The notes: a model not told the origin generated them from the letters alone. DNA of 64,000 nucleotides from Branchinecta lynchi (GCA_023053575.1 JAKZAP010000009.1:13745869-13809868), one strand, 5' to 3'; shown: positions 1-13,000, counted from the stretch's first letter. Made by a program: numbers and translations.

Positions 1-1081
1 ATAACTTACGAACTCGTGTCTCAGATGTCTCATTTCAAGTCCGGATAGGATCCGACGAGTCTGGGGGTAGTCGGAGGGTAGAACCGGAAATCGTGTGAAA
101 CTCTCAGAGTGGAGCGATCGGGATGAAACTTGGTATGAAGAACAAGTACACGCTCTTGATACATTACTGACAGGACTGGACCGGATTCGGACACTATGGG
201 GGAGTTGTAGGGGGGCTCCGGAAATCCGGCGATCCGTAGTTAATGTACTTCCAGGTGTGCTTGGACGATAAAGCTTGGCAGGCATCTCAGGGACCCGAGG
301 GGATTAACTTGGAAACAGTCACTTGCCCGATCTGACTATCGTGGGGGGAGGGGGAGACGACGGAATCAGGAAATTAGTAGCATGCATAATTTTCGAATGG
401 GTTATCGGATCTTAATGAAACTTGATATCTTGAACTACCTCATGACTCAGCACTCACCGGACCGGATCCGATTAACTTGGGGGGGGGGGGGTAGAGTGGA
501 GGGGAGAACCGGACATCTTGTGACACGCATAGAGTGGAGCGATCAGGATGAAACTTGGGGGGAAGTACAGGCACAAGTCCTAGGAGCATCAGTGACAGAA
601 TCGGACCGGATTCGGATACCAAAGGGGGGGGGGAGCTGTAGGGAGTGTCCAGAATTCCGGTGATCGTGGGTTAAGGTACTTCCAGATGTGCAAGGACGAT
701 AAAACTATGCTGGAGTATTAGAAACTTGACATCAATGTCACTCTCCGATCCGACCATCCCTTAAAGAACTCATCTTAACCGCAAAGTACAAAAAATTCAC
801 TTATATTTTATTAGCAAAATTTACTTTTTCACGATCGCCATGAGCACATGATCCTTTTTGCCTTAAGGGTTTTGCTTATAAAGTAATTTTTAGCCCCTTA
901 AAGTGCACATCTCAAACGTAAAGTAAAAAAAAAAAAAAAAAAAAATTTGACCATCACTTCCATCCTCTGACCCAGCCTAGCAGATTTGGCGCATCTTAAC
1001 GGGAAAGGGAAACAAATACTTTTGACCATCACTTCCATCTGACCCAGTCTTGCAAGTGCCATATGAGCTTCCAGCTCTTGT
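1..1081 (-). mobile_element. R1 element copy a (hairpin-ended, tandem units), cut by window start
   Basis: The right end at 1053-1080 reads caagtgccatatgagctt followed by ccagctcttg. This is the reverse complement of the left end of the copy at 8791. Inside are degenerate units of roughly 200 bp, each with a 'gatcgggatgaaacttgg' block, a 'ggaccggattcgg' block and a G-run. There is no transposase-like frame. The poly-A run at about 925-945 lies inside it. Confidence 0.7.
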
Positions 1082-1438
1082 TTTATTCTCCTCAGGATTC
1101 TCACTCCTGTTTCGCGTTATTTTACTATTGAGACAGGGCCAATTCTCCTTTTCTTGCGTTTCAGTAATAAAAGCCGGAAAAGGTTCTCAGTTCTGCGGGG
1201 TCGAGAAGTTGGTTGGATTGTCACTGATTCTCCGTTAGTCGTTCTCTAGTCTATGTCCTTCTTCATTCAAAAACGCCAATTTGTAAGATAATTGAAAAAC
1301 GAGGATTGAGAAGTGAGATAAAAACACGACTGGTGTTGCGAATCGTCTCACAAATTGAGTTTCCACAAAATAAGATTTTTTTCTTGTCCCACTGCAGTTC
1401 TGTGGCTGCAGCATGTATAAGCTATACATAGGCTATTA

Positions 1439-1841
1439 AAGCGTATTCTCACCGTGCCCCGAGGACTCCTCGGGGAATCGAAGGGAACGGCGAGAATAGA
1501 GGGTGTCACTCCGCGTACAGAAACAGCGAGAACACGGGGAATGCTTCCAAAATGGATTTTGTTCGAAAACAAAATATACAGTTGACGAAATTACTCTGGA
1601 TCCACTTTATTTTTGGTTTTGTTTATTCTGATTGTTTTCAGTTATTTTAGATTGCACCAACACCATCAAAAGTTGATTCACCTCCAAATCTGAAAGGGAG
1701 TCCTTTTTGATGATGGTGATGATAACCGGGCCTTCCCCGTCCGTGTCGACTCGCGAGAATACGGGGAGTGAGTCCCCGGGACAAACAAAAACGCGGGGAC
1801 TCCTCAAGTGGAGTCCTCGAGGAACGGCGAGAACACGCCTT
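1439..1841. mobile_element. TA-flanked MITE with about 33-bp inverted ends
   Basis: The left end (aagcgtattctcaccg, then ccccgaggactcc) and the right end (ggagtcctcgaggaa, then cggcgagaacacgcctt) are imperfect inverted copies. TA dinucleotides flank the element at 1437-1438 and 1842-1843, as expected of Tc1/mariner-type elements. No coding capacity is seen. Class assignment from the TA flanks alone is tentative. Confidence 0.55.
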
Positions 1842-1843
1842 TA

Positions 1844-2689
1844 GTGAAAAGAGGTCTGATGATGTTTACTGTCATTTTGAATGTCGTATCTAGCGGATTA
1901 TGATGGGCTAAGGACGTGGTTTGAGCTGAGAGGTCAATCTAGTATCGCTAGAAACACCATTAACTAGTTTAAAATAGTTTTATAACAGAGAAAGATGAAA
2001 CATGGCAGAAGTTCCGTCTCTGATTCATACTTAGGTGCAATGCCATCTAGCGGTAGAATTTTAGACTTTTGTTCAGACAAGTAAAGATTTGTGTATCAAC
2101 ACTTTTGGACATAGACTTCAAAGTTGGATATGAAAGATTCTTTTCTGAAGCTAGAAAATTTGGCTGAAGAGACAGAAGTAAGCTTCCGCTATCACCTTTA
2201 TTCCTTATCTGTGAAATCTGTTTGATCCCCTAGCCTAGGCTAGTACAATACTGGACTGCATATTGCATATCGAGGCTTCATTGCTCATGCAAATTATCAT
2301 CAGTATTTCCTTAGAACTATAGGAATAGAGGTAATTCTGGCGATCTCTTGGAATTGCTTTCCGAAAAGCCACATAGCACAAGAACAAAAAGATTTTCAGA
2401 GAATGGGCCAAGCGCAAATCAAGGAGAAAGTCGTTGATGAAGGAGGCATTATTCGTAATTAATGATGCATAGTGGTGCCTTGAATGTGGTTGGCAAGTAA
2501 ACTCCATAAATACTATGTAATACACATGCAGTCGAAAAGACGTGACACAATAGACCTCTTAGCCTTGATCGAATTTCATTTAGAGACAGTGAGAAAGATG
2601 TCACGCAGCAGATATCTTCCTGAAACACCTGTATAGTCATGAGTAAATGTTACTTCATAGATGGCACCTTTTGGGTTTACTTATATAGG
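1844..2689. other. Non-coding, nothing recognised
   Basis: AT-rich sequence upstream of the first SPT20 exon in the window. I see no exon with both splice borders in SPT20 frame, no RNA gene and no clear repeat ends. Confidence 0.4.
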
Positions 2690-2693
2690 TTAA

Positions 2694-3847
2694 AGGACAC
2701 CCAAACAATGAAACCATACTTGAACACACTATGGAGAATACATTTACAGATATGGCTAGCTTCTGAAGGTTTGCAGATTTGCAGGTTTGCAGACATTTAC
2801 AGATATGGCTAGCTTCTGAAGGTTTGCAGATTAAGACAGAAAGCGCAATTCATTCAAATCTTGTACAGCCCTGGCCAGATCGTATTAGAATTTCTTCTAG
2901 ATATATGTTTAGGCTTAACTGGTTAAAAAATATTCCAGAAGAAGGGTTGATTGGAGACATTTGTTCATTTCTAAAATTGTTCGGTACTGAAATAAGGACA
3001 GATGCAAAATGGAGCAAAAACCATAGCTTGGAAACACTATTTCGTATTTGGATTGGGTTTTCTGCAGGCAATGTTAACCAAAGTCATGCAGATAGGGATG
3101 ATACAGTCTAGTACACTAGCCCCTTTTCAGGCACGGTGCTCAAACGTCTAGCACCATGCCTGGGTGCTATACGTTCAAGCACTGTACCTTGGATTTCATG
3201 TATGGTGCATGGATTTCAGTATACAGTGCATACATCAAAAACACAGTTTCTGTCATAACAACTGAGCACCAGCTCGGACAGGGCTGAAATTACTACCATG
3301 AATTAGAGAAATCAAAGACAATCCTTTATATATTTTTCAACAAAAACAAAAGGGCTCGGCTGATGACAGATGTGAAAAACCTCATTTCCTTTTCTACATA
3401 GTCAAGGGTTTTGCATGCAAAGTGTCCTGTGTCCAGCCTGTGCCTCAGCTTTTTCTACCTAGCAGCCAACCAGAATATTGGCTCTTGGGGAATAGATAGG
3501 GAAAATACATGGAAAATAGATAGGGTGCTGTTAGGTTTTTCATCTCCATCATCATTAGAGCCCTTTTGTTTTTGTTGTGAAAAATATATAAAGGATTGTC
3601 TTTGATTTCTCTAATTCATAGTAATAATTTCAGCCCTGTCCGAGCCGGTGCTCAGTTGTGATGACAGAAACTGTGTTTTTTCTGTATGCACTGTATACTG
3701 AAATCCATGCACCATACATGAAATCCAAGGTACAGTGCTTGAACGTCTAGCACCCAGGCATGGTGCTAGACGTTTGAGCACCGTGCCTGAAATGGGGCTA
3801 GTGTACTAGACTGGGATGATACTTGGTACTCTTCATTCAGGTGTCAT
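2694..3847 (-). mobile_element. TTAA-flanked element, copy 1, split by a hairpin insertion
   Basis: TTAA occurs at 2690-2693 and 3848-3851. The ends AGGACACC and GGTGTCAT are inverted. The sequence is a close reverse-complement match to 38805-39241, which is also TTAA-flanked. The body is interrupted at 3105-3812. TTAA duplication is typical of piggyBac and Kolobok elements. The body contains a translatable stretch (for example [17 protein letters not shown]) shared with copy 2. I do not recognise it as a known domain, and it may only reflect DNA identity. Confidence 0.65.
3105..3812. mobile_element. Long hairpin element (about 250-bp arms, 10-bp duplication), Mutator-like
   Basis: The arms 3105-3357 and 3558-3812 are nearly perfect inverted repeats around a 200-nt loop. 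The ends are agtctagtacactagcccc and its complement. The 10-bp target duplication gggatgatac lies at 3095-3104 and 3813-3822. The paralogous TTAA element at 38805-39241 carries this site once and uninterrupted, which confirms the insertion and its borders. Long arms with 9-11 bp duplications fit a non-autonomous Mutator-like element; the class is inference. Confidence 0.85.
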
Positions 3848-3851
3848 TTAA

Positions 3852-4672
3852 AGACAACATTCAAATTCTTATTATGTAGGTAAAGATTGACACAAAAGCC
3901 ATTGAGTATCTCCTCGTCGTTTAGCCTCACTGGCTTACTTGCTTCTTTACAACTTCTTGCTGACTTGCCAAAAGCACTTTCCACCCAGAAGTGGATTGGC
4001 TTTCCAAGTCACTGGCAGAAACTAGCCGAGTGTTGGAAAAGCTCTGGAAAGCAAAGCGAGTTCTAGCTGAAGTTACAAAAACAGCTAGAAAATAAGCTCA
4101 CAGAGCTTTCCAGACTGCCAGAATCACCCTTAGTTAGCCCTTAGTCTGGCTTTAGGTTCAGTTAAGTTAGACTATCTGACATTTGGCACAGTGCACGCGT
4201 AGTGTCTCCAGATCAAGGCATAGGGCATTACCCAGCATTTGGCATAGGGTGTTGCAACATCAGGGGTTTGTGGCAGACAGGTGGCAGACTGGCTTATCCT
4301 ATGTAAACTAGAGGCGGTATCATGCTTTCTTTGATTTTAGGTAAAGTATGTATTGGCACATGACAGGTTGTATACAGGTTTTATGTAGTAACCAGTACTC
4401 CTTGAGCCTGAGCTGACTGGGAAACATACATTAAAACAATGGCAAAATGGAAAGTCAGCAGGTATGATTCTTCCAGTCTAGCAACAGCCTGACGAGGAGC
4501 CTTGCAAAGAAAACTGAAATATTGATGTCAAACATTGTAGCTGACTTTTTGGTTTTAGCGATTGTTTGAACATATAGTATCCCTTCAGTCTAGAAAATAA
4601 AAAATAATATAAGGATGGAAAGAATGGAAAATCCTTCAGTATGCTACATGCATGGGCATCATGTATGGGGGG
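3852..4672. other. Non-coding upstream sequence
   Basis: Mixed-composition DNA with short locally repeated phrases such as 'ggcatagggc' and 'ctggcttac'. No exon, RNA gene or element end was recognised. Confidence 0.4.
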
Positions 4673-6318
4673 CAGGGGCGTCACTAGCCTTTTACCTTTG
4701 GGGGGGGGACGTCCGGTTTGTGCCGACGGACTAAAAAATGTGCCGACAAAGCGGCAACGGCGCACATTTCCCGCAAGCACAGAATAGAATGTGGTAAAAT
4801 TAACTATAATGCATCCGTGGGGATTAATCCTTTGATGTAATTTCGTATGTTAAAGTTCACATGCTTGGCTTTTCATTTTAACTTTTGCTAAAAAGCAAAG
4901 CTTCCAACGACTGTACCGAGAACAAGCTAAACTAAGTGCCCCAGGCTAAAATTTCTTAATCTGCCTTTTCTCCGGAAGAGTTTAGCTATACTTACTATAC
5001 AAGTTCTAGCTTTTAAAGTGTTTCTGACCCCCACGCATTTCAATCCTAAAACGCCAATTAACTGAAACACCGTTCTTCCAATCAAAGAATACTACAAAAT
5101 GCGCTGAAGGCAAAATTTTGTGTAAATTAACTGTAATGCATCACTTGAGATTATTCCTTTGATATAATTTCGTATTTTAAAGTTCACCTGCTGTTCATTT
5201 TAGCATTCGCTTAAAAGCGGTGGTTCTAACGACTGTACCAAGACAAGATAAACCAAGCGGCACAGGCGAAATTTTGGAAATCTGCTTTTTTCCAGAAAAA
5301 TTTAGCTATAGTGCCATACAATTTTCGGCTTTTAACGTTTTTAAAACCCCAAGAATTTGTATTCTAAAACGAAAACTAAATGATACAGCGTTTTGTGTAA
5401 AACTAACTGTAACGCATCAGTTGAGGTTGTTATTTAAATATATATTTAAATTCACATATTTGGCTTTTCGTTTCAGCTTTTGCTAAAAAGCGAAGCTTCC
5501 AACGACTGTACCCCAGTTGAACTGAGGAGCGCCGGCGAAAACATTTTTAAATCTGTATTTTCCTGGAAAAAATTGCGCACAACAATTCTTTGCAGAATTT
5601 GATTTCTTACGTATAAAAAGACCCGATGTGCCGAATACCGACGCCCGCGAAAAGTATTCATTCTTTGATTTCTTCTGTGTTTTGCCAGACAAGACTGTAA
5701 AGAACTATATTTTTCACGTGTAAATAGAAGCTGATGTACCGACGAGACTTAAACTTTCGGTATGCGCCCAATAAAAATTCACAGAACTTGATAAAAAAAA
5801 AAATCGTGTAAAAGAACCCGATGTGCCGACGAGAATACCGACGCCCGGCAAAGGCGGCAACCCATCGAGCATTTGATTTTTTCTGTGTTTTGCTCGACTG
5901 GACTGTACAGAACTTGATTTCTTATGTGTAAAAATAAACCCCTGTGCCGATGAGACTTGAACTTCCCGAGTGCGCCCGACAGGGTTTACAAAATTTGATT
6001 TCTTAAATATAAGTAGAACCCGATGAGCATACAAAGTTTATTTCTTCTGGGTTTCTTGTTTATAAAAAGAAACCGATGTGCCGACGATAATACCGAGGCA
6101 CGACGAAAGCATGCATAATTCAATTTCTTCAGTCTTTTGCCCGACAAATGTTTCCAGGATTTCATTCTTACGTAAAAAGAACCCGATGTGCCGACCAGTC
6201 GACCGACGCCCGACAAAAACATAAAAAATGTATTTCTTCTGGATTCGCGCCGACAAACAAGTGAACTTTCTCAAGACCTTTGGGGGGGGGGAGTCCCCCC
6301 CCCATAGTGACGCCCCTG
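4673..6318. mobile_element. hAT-like non-autonomous element with G-run ends
   Basis: The termini are caggggcgtcacta and its complement tagtgacgcccctg. The perfect 8-bp duplication atgggggg lies at 4665-4672 and 6319-6326. Long G or C runs sit just inside both ends. The interior has repeated units: an approximately 300-bp unit containing 'aagcttccaacgactgtacc', then many copies of a phrase near 'gatgtgccgacgaga'. The 8-bp duplication and CAG-type ends fit the hAT superfamily. There is no transposase frame. A diverged relative of the interior lies near 43021-43570. Confidence 0.82.
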
Positions 6319-6326
6319 ATGGGGGG

Positions 6327-6954
6327 AGGTAGATGCCCTCCCTCCAATGTCTTTAGCTAATCTGTAAAAAATAACAGAATTAGTGTAAACCGCCACAGTT
6401 TTTTGTAAATTTAGTTGATTCTTTCTTAAAAAATAGCTGTTAAAAAAAAATCTTCTGAAAATAAGTTGATTTTTCTTCTAAATCATCTTTTTGTTCTTGA
6501 AAACAGTAGCCTATTTTTTCAGCAAAAACTGTCAGTAAAAATGACCAGCCAGTCGGTAAATACCGTGCCCCCCCCCCCCCGCACTCAAAAACAAACAAAC
6601 AAACAATTTGGCTAGTAATGCAGCTGGCTAACGGATGGAAAATCCTTCAATTACTCGAAGCTGCAATTTAAGGTATAAGAGAGAGAAGTTTCTAAAATGA
6701 CAGGCCAATTGTGGCTTGTGACACTTTTTCTGTAAATCACTGCAGTTGCCAGATCAAAGTAATTATCACTGGAAACTATCTCAGGTCTGTAGTGACAAAT
6801 AAATTTGAAATGATTTTTATTGTGGTTAGAAAGTTGAAAGTCTAGGACTTCAATATAAGAGCCCCATATATAGTTTAGGGCAGTACCTTAATAACAAAGC
6901 CTCTGAGAGAATCCGGAAGAGGCCAAAGTTTAGTTTGTATTTTGTGATTTATAG
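6327..6954. other. Intron just upstream of SPT20 exon 1
   Basis: AT-rich sequence with a C-run and a short 'acaaacaa' repeat near 6570-6606. It ends in the pyrimidine-poor acceptor of the 6955 exon. Nothing else was recognised. Confidence 0.4.
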
Positions 6955-7075
6955 GTGGAGTCCTACCAGAGTTACAACCCAGTCTCATCTGGTCAAAATG
7001 GTACTGAAATCAGTAGACTCATTGTGACGCTACACCCAGAATCAGAGGGATACAGTGTTAGTGTTTATTCAAGAG
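6955..7075 (+). CDS. Spt20: SPT20 exon 1 of window (start of Spt20 domain)
   Basis: Acceptor tttatag ends at 6954 and donor GTAAGA starts at 7076. The exon gives 40 codons plus one base (intron phase 1). It encodes a short Ser/Gln stretch, then [14 protein letters not shown], which corresponds to the beta-rich start of the Spt20 domain (LVVNLYPGNEGYS in human). Vertebrate SPT20 has a helical N-terminal segment before this point. No matching exon was found in 1-6954, so the first exons lie upstream of the window. Confidence 0.88.
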
Positions 7076-10000
7076 GTAAGAAATCGTATAAGCTTCTTTT
7101 TCGTCGCTTGCAATATCAGTTTAATAAGATACTCATGTTTCTTCTTTTTGTGGCATTGGTTAATTGCCCCATGTTCAGACCCTCTTGAATGTTTGTATAG
7201 GGAACCCAAAAATTATATGATTTTTTCCAAGTCTGGCAAGGACATTAGTGCATTTTTGGGATCCCAAAACGTAAGTGGAGGGATACCTATGACATCGCAA
7301 AAGTTGTCCGTCTGTCCGTCCGTCCGTCCGTCTGTAAGCACGATAACTCTCGAAGGGAGTGAGATATTTTGATGAAACTTGGTGTGAGGACTCGTTGGGT
7401 CGTCGGACCAGTCAAGTTCGTAGATGGGCTATGTAGCCCTACATTTAGGGGTGGGGGAGGGGGTTTAAATTAAGGGGCAAACAAAATATTTTGAAACAGC
7501 TAATGTGATAGTCGATTATGGGGTAAGAAGACATGCTGAGCACGATGGTGAAAACTATTTTGTCATTGGACGAGTAGTTCGCCCGGAATCCGGCCAAAAC
7601 CGGAAAGTTTGTTAAAAGTAAAAGTTTTATTTGAAGTTGATTAGATGTTCGATTTAGGGGTAGGAAGACATGCTGAAGACGATGGTGAAAACCATTTTCT
7701 CGAAGGATAAGTAGTACGCCCGGAATCCGGCCGAAACCGGAAAGTCTGTTAAAATTAGAAGTTTTATTTCGAGTTGATAGTTTGATAGTCGATTATGGTG
7801 TAAGAAGACATGCTGAGCACGATGGGGAAAATCATTTTGTCATCGGACGAGTAGTTCGCCCGGAATCCGGCCAAAACCGGAAAGTTTGTTAAAAGTGAAA
7901 GTTTTATTTGAAGTTGATTAGATGTTCAATTTAGGGGTAGGAAGACATGCTGAAGACGATGGTGAAAATCATTTTCTTGACGGACAAGTAGTTCGCCCGG
8001 AATCCGGCCAAAACCGGAAAATTTGTTAAAAGCAAAAGTTCGAGTAGATGACAGATTAAGGGGTAAGAAGGGAGGCTGAGTCGGTTTATGACGATGTTTT
8101 TTTACCCGGACATATAATTTTTCCGGAATCCGGTTGTAACCGGATTTTTTTTAAGTCAAACTTTTATTCAAAGTTGATTAGATGTTCTTTATAGGGATAA
8201 GGAGATACGCTGGTTTTGTTTCTGTATTTTTTTTGTTTGCTGGGCTAGTAGTTCGCTCGGAAATCGGCAGGAAGTCCCGGTCAGTATCGTCAAAATAGAT
8301 ATGGTTTATAGAGGTATATCTGAACTTGGTTTTCTCTGATAATTAGCCTGTCCAAGACTGGATCTGGCGAAGACAAGACTCGATTGTCTGAATCAAATAT
8401 TAGATTTTTGGGATCCCATCGACACCTTTGGTCTTGTTCTTTGTGGTGAAGCAAAATTGGATATTGATTTCTAGAGCTCCGGCAAGGCTATAAAAAGAAC
8501 CTTGATATTGTTGGATATCACATAGTTTCTGTTCATGCTTTAATGTGAAATGAAAAGTAACGGTTCTTCAACTTGCATCAAGGCTTTCCATCATTTAACC
8601 TGATTTTATTCATAAATCCTACTCTGTGTTCTGATGGTTGCTGCTACACAAGCTGCTGAAAGTTAGGGAGTAGCGTATTCCTGTCCAGTACCAATTGTCT
8701 CAAGCCACAACCTTAAATATAAGAAGACTAGAAAAGAAAACAGTTTTAAACATCGTTTGCAATGTTGATATTAATAAAAAACTAACAAAACAAGAGCTAC
8801 GAGCTCATATGGCACTTGTACGAGTAGGCTGTACAAGAAAGTAGATGAGAACGTCACAAAATACACCCGCCATCCAAAAATGCGGTTCGGAAGAAATAGG
8901 ATATTTAGTTTCACTCATTTCTGAGCAGTTCCGGCATCGTCTCGATTGTCTGTAGCAAATGCACATGATTCTTTCTTCTTCTTTGTGGTGTTTGCGTTTA
9001 CAGGTGTTGGTTGATAACACCTTTACACGACCCTTGCACATGATTGTTCAAACTTTCATCCCAATAAATCCATTTGTTTGATCCCTAGACGTGCTACACG
9101 ATTTCTGGTACTCACTCTATTTCCACCTACCGTGGCCGAATCTGGTTCGGAATAAAAAAAAATCGCCACCTAATATATCATCTATCAAGTTTCACTCGAA
9201 TCTGAGCATTTTTGGAAAGTTCCGGTACCCCCCCCCCCCCTCCCACCAACGTTGTCGGAGCCGGTTCGGGCCCAATCTCTTAATTCCCTGTTCCTGTCCA
9301 TCAAGTTTGACTGAATTGGAGCATAGCCTATCTGCTAGTTTCCAGTACCCCCCCTACCTTGGCCGAATCCGGCCCGGACGCCAAATAACAAATCTAGGTC
9401 GCATAAACTCGGCACTGTCGAATTGCATCTCATTCGGTCCATCCGTTTGGTTTTTGTGCATGTCAAAAGTCCCCCCACCCCCAATTCCCCTAATCGTGGT
9501 CGCATATGGTTCGAACGCATGTTTTATATGTCGAGGCCATCGATTCGTATCACCCATGAAGTTTCACTCGAATCAGACCACTCGTTCGCAATTTATAGAA
9601 GTCGATTTCCATATTTCTCTTCTCTTGCTCCCCAAAAAATGCTCGGATCTAGGAACGGAAGTTTCCGGGGGTATGTTGTGTCAGGTTCTTAAGTCAAGAT
9701 AATACGGGTCGCTAATATGCCTGCAAAGTTTCATTGTCGTTTTACATCTGGAACTATTCTAACTCACGACTACCGGAATTCCAGGAAACCCCCTCCAACT
9801 CCCCCCACAGAGCCCCGAAACCATCTGGCTCCGTCAATTTCATCTAGGCCTAATGCTTGTTCCATCCATAAAGTTTCGTCCCAATCCCTCTGCTTTTGAG
9901 TTTCTTGAGTTTTCCACCCCCCCCCCCATCTCCACAGGTATCGGACCTGACTCGGACGTGACACTGAACGTCCGAGGCGATAGCTCACCAGACAAGTTTC

Positions 10001-13000
10001 ATTCAAATCCGATCACCCGTTCAAAAGTTACGCACGCCACTAGATTCCGGACTCCCCATCCACCAACTCCCCCCACGATGGTCGGGTCGGGGAAACGGCT
10101 GTTCTCAAGTCAATCTGTTCGGATCCCTGACATACCTGCCAAGTTTCATCGCCCTAGGACATCAGGAAGTATGCCGAACTCGCGGGATCGCTAGAAATCC
10201 GGACCCCCACCCCAACTCCCCCACAGTGCCCTGATCCGGTCCGGTTATGTCAATGACGTGTCTAGGACCTGTGCTTGTTTTTCCCACCAAGTTTCATCCC
10301 GATCCCTCCACTTTAAGCGTTTCTCAAAATTTCCGGTTCCCTCCTCCAACTCCCCCCAGTGTCATCGGATCCGGCCCGGATTTAAAGTGAGGTGTCTGAG
10401 ACACGAGGTCATCCTAAATATCAATTTTCATCAAGATCCGATCACCCGTTCGCAAGCTAAAAATAACTAAAATTTTGGCTTCACCCTCCCTCCACTCCCC
10501 CCACCCCAGATGGTCGAATCGGGGAATTGACGATTTCCTATTTAAGCTGATCGGGTCCCAAACATGCCTGTCAATTTCCATCATCCCAGCACATCAGGAA
10601 GCACGGCACTCGCGGGATCACTACAAATTCGGACTTCTCCCCCCCCCCAACTCCCCCAAAGTGAGCGGATCCGTTCCGGTTATATCAGTCACGTATCTAG
10701 GACTTTTGCTTGTACTTTCCACCAAGTTTCATCCGGATCCCTCCACTCTAAGTGTTTTCCAAGATTTCCGGTTTCCCCCTCCAACTCCCCCCAGTATCAC
10801 CGGATCCGGTCTGGATTTAAAATGGAGGGTCTGAGACACGAAGTCCTTCCATATATCAAGTTTCATTAAGATCCGATCACCCGTTCGTAAGCTAAAAATA
10901 TCTCGTTTTTCCTATTTTTTCCGGATTCCCCTTCCCTCCACTCCCCTCCAGATGGTCGGATCGAGGAAGCGACAATTTCTAATTTAATCTGGTCCAGTTC
11001 CTGATATGCATCGTCCTAGCTTATCTGGAAGTGCCCGAACTAGCAAAACCGGGACCGACAGACCGACAGACCGACTGACGGACAGAAATTACAATCGCTA
11101 TATGGCACTTGAGTAAGCTCAAGTGCCATAAAAAGCTTAGAATTGAAAATTTTTGTGAAACTTATAGGAAACATCTGAAGAGGAGCGGCGTCATTTTGGG
11201 AAATCCTGGGTGTGGGTGGTGGTGGCGTTAATTCTGCTTAAAAGGTCAAAGTTCGGGGATAATGTGCCTGTCATAATTTTGTCAAATCACTTTGTTGTTA
11301 CAGAATTTTATTATTTTTCATGGGTAGTTTTGGTCTCCTCCGGAAAGCCGGAGGGAGGAGGGGTAGGTGTCATCAACCCCCCCCCCCTCCTCCATGCCTC
11401 AAATGACGCCTCTGCCAAAGTGTTGTTTTTTCAAATCAGCGCATCCTTGTGTTAAATCTCATCAACCGTCTGACAGTGTAGTGTGTTTGCTGGAACCTTG
11501 TTAAGTTCCATTTTTTGTTCCAGAACATCCTGAATTCGCGTTTGACACTGGAATCATTCCCTATGACGAGTATGAATTTTTGGAGTGTATTGACAATCGG
11601 GAACTCCCATTCATGGTGCTGGATATCCTTGATGACTTGGGGATAAACCTGTTCATAAATGGAACTCTGAATACCGAAGTGAGGGACTGCAGAAGTAATC
11701 CAGATCCAGAAACATGTCAGAAGGAGCATGTTGTTCTCAAACCAACCTTGCAGGTAAGAACGAAACTTTATATTTTTTGGCTTCTTAGAGCTCACCCTGC
11801 CGCGTGACTTTTTTGTGCCATATACCGATCACAATTTCGTCTGTCGGTCTGTCCGAGTTTTTCGTCACACTTTTTCGAGTTAGGGTACTTCCAGATGTAC
11901 TAGGACAATGAAAATTGGCAGGCAAATCAGGGACCCGACCAAACTAACCTGGAAATAATCAGTTTCCCCATCCGACCATATACGGGGGAGTGGAGGGCGC
12001 TGAAAACTTGAAAAATGAGGGCATTTTGTCACACTTTTTCGAGTTAGGGTACTTCCAGATGTGCTAGGACCATGAAAATTGACAGGCGTATCAGAGACCC
12101 AACCAACATACTTAGAAATAATCAGTTTTCCGATCCGACCATTTTGGGAGGGGGGAGTGGAGGGCAGGGGATTCCGGATCGGATTGTAATGAAACTTAAT
12201 ATCTGAATAGATTATATATCTGGGATGTCCCATTTAAAGTCTTGACCGGATTCGGTAGCCAGGGGGAGTTGGGGGGGGGGGAGACCGGAAATTTCAAAAA
12301 ACGGTTAGAATGGAGGGATCGGAGTGAAACTTGCTGGGAAAAACAAGCGTCTGCTCTAGGTAAATCGTTTAGATAATTGTACTCGGGGGAGGGGGTTTCC
12401 CGGGATTCCGGTGATGGTGGTTTTGGGGATTTTCACGATGAAACTTGGCAGGCATATCAGGGAACCGATCAAACTGACTTCAGAATAAAAAATGTGTCGA
12501 TCTGGTAATGGTGGGGGGACTGGAGGGAGGGGAATCCGGAATATTCAGTCATGCGTAACTTTGGAACGGGTGATCGGATTCGAGTGAAATTTAAGAATTG
12601 AACCGAGGACATTTCAATGGTGATCTTTTTTTTTTTATCTGGACCGGATCCGGCAACTATTGGGGGGGGGGCAGGGGGAATATGTGCCCCGCTTAGAATG
12701 GAGAGATCGGGATGGAACTTTGTGGGAAGAACAAATAGACGCTCTAGGTGAATCATTTACTGAATCGGATTGGCTACGGGCACCGTGGGGAGTTGGGGGG
12801 GGGACCGGAAATATCGAGAAACTGTTAGAATGGAGGGATCGGAGTGAAACTTGCTGGGAAGAACAAAGATCTGCTCCGTAGAAATCTTTTACACAATTTG
12901 ACTAGATCCTGACACTTGAGGGGGGGAGGGGGTTTCCCGGAATTCCGTTTTTGGGGATTTTCACGACGAAACTGACGGTTGAGGGAGGGGTATCCGGAAT

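Noticed and set aside
7253..8437. CRISPR-like array
   Set aside because: The units are about 138 bp, diverged throughout and lack distinct spacers; the context is an animal intron.
9091..9702. 203-codon open frame on the + strand
   Set aside because: It lies wholly in R1b; the peptide follows the degenerate tandem units and C-runs, and similar frames occur in several phases.
8791..11134. R1 as a Helitron because of the 3' hairpin
   Set aside because: There is no CTRR terminus after the hairpin, the other end shares an inverted core, and no Rep/helicase frame exists.
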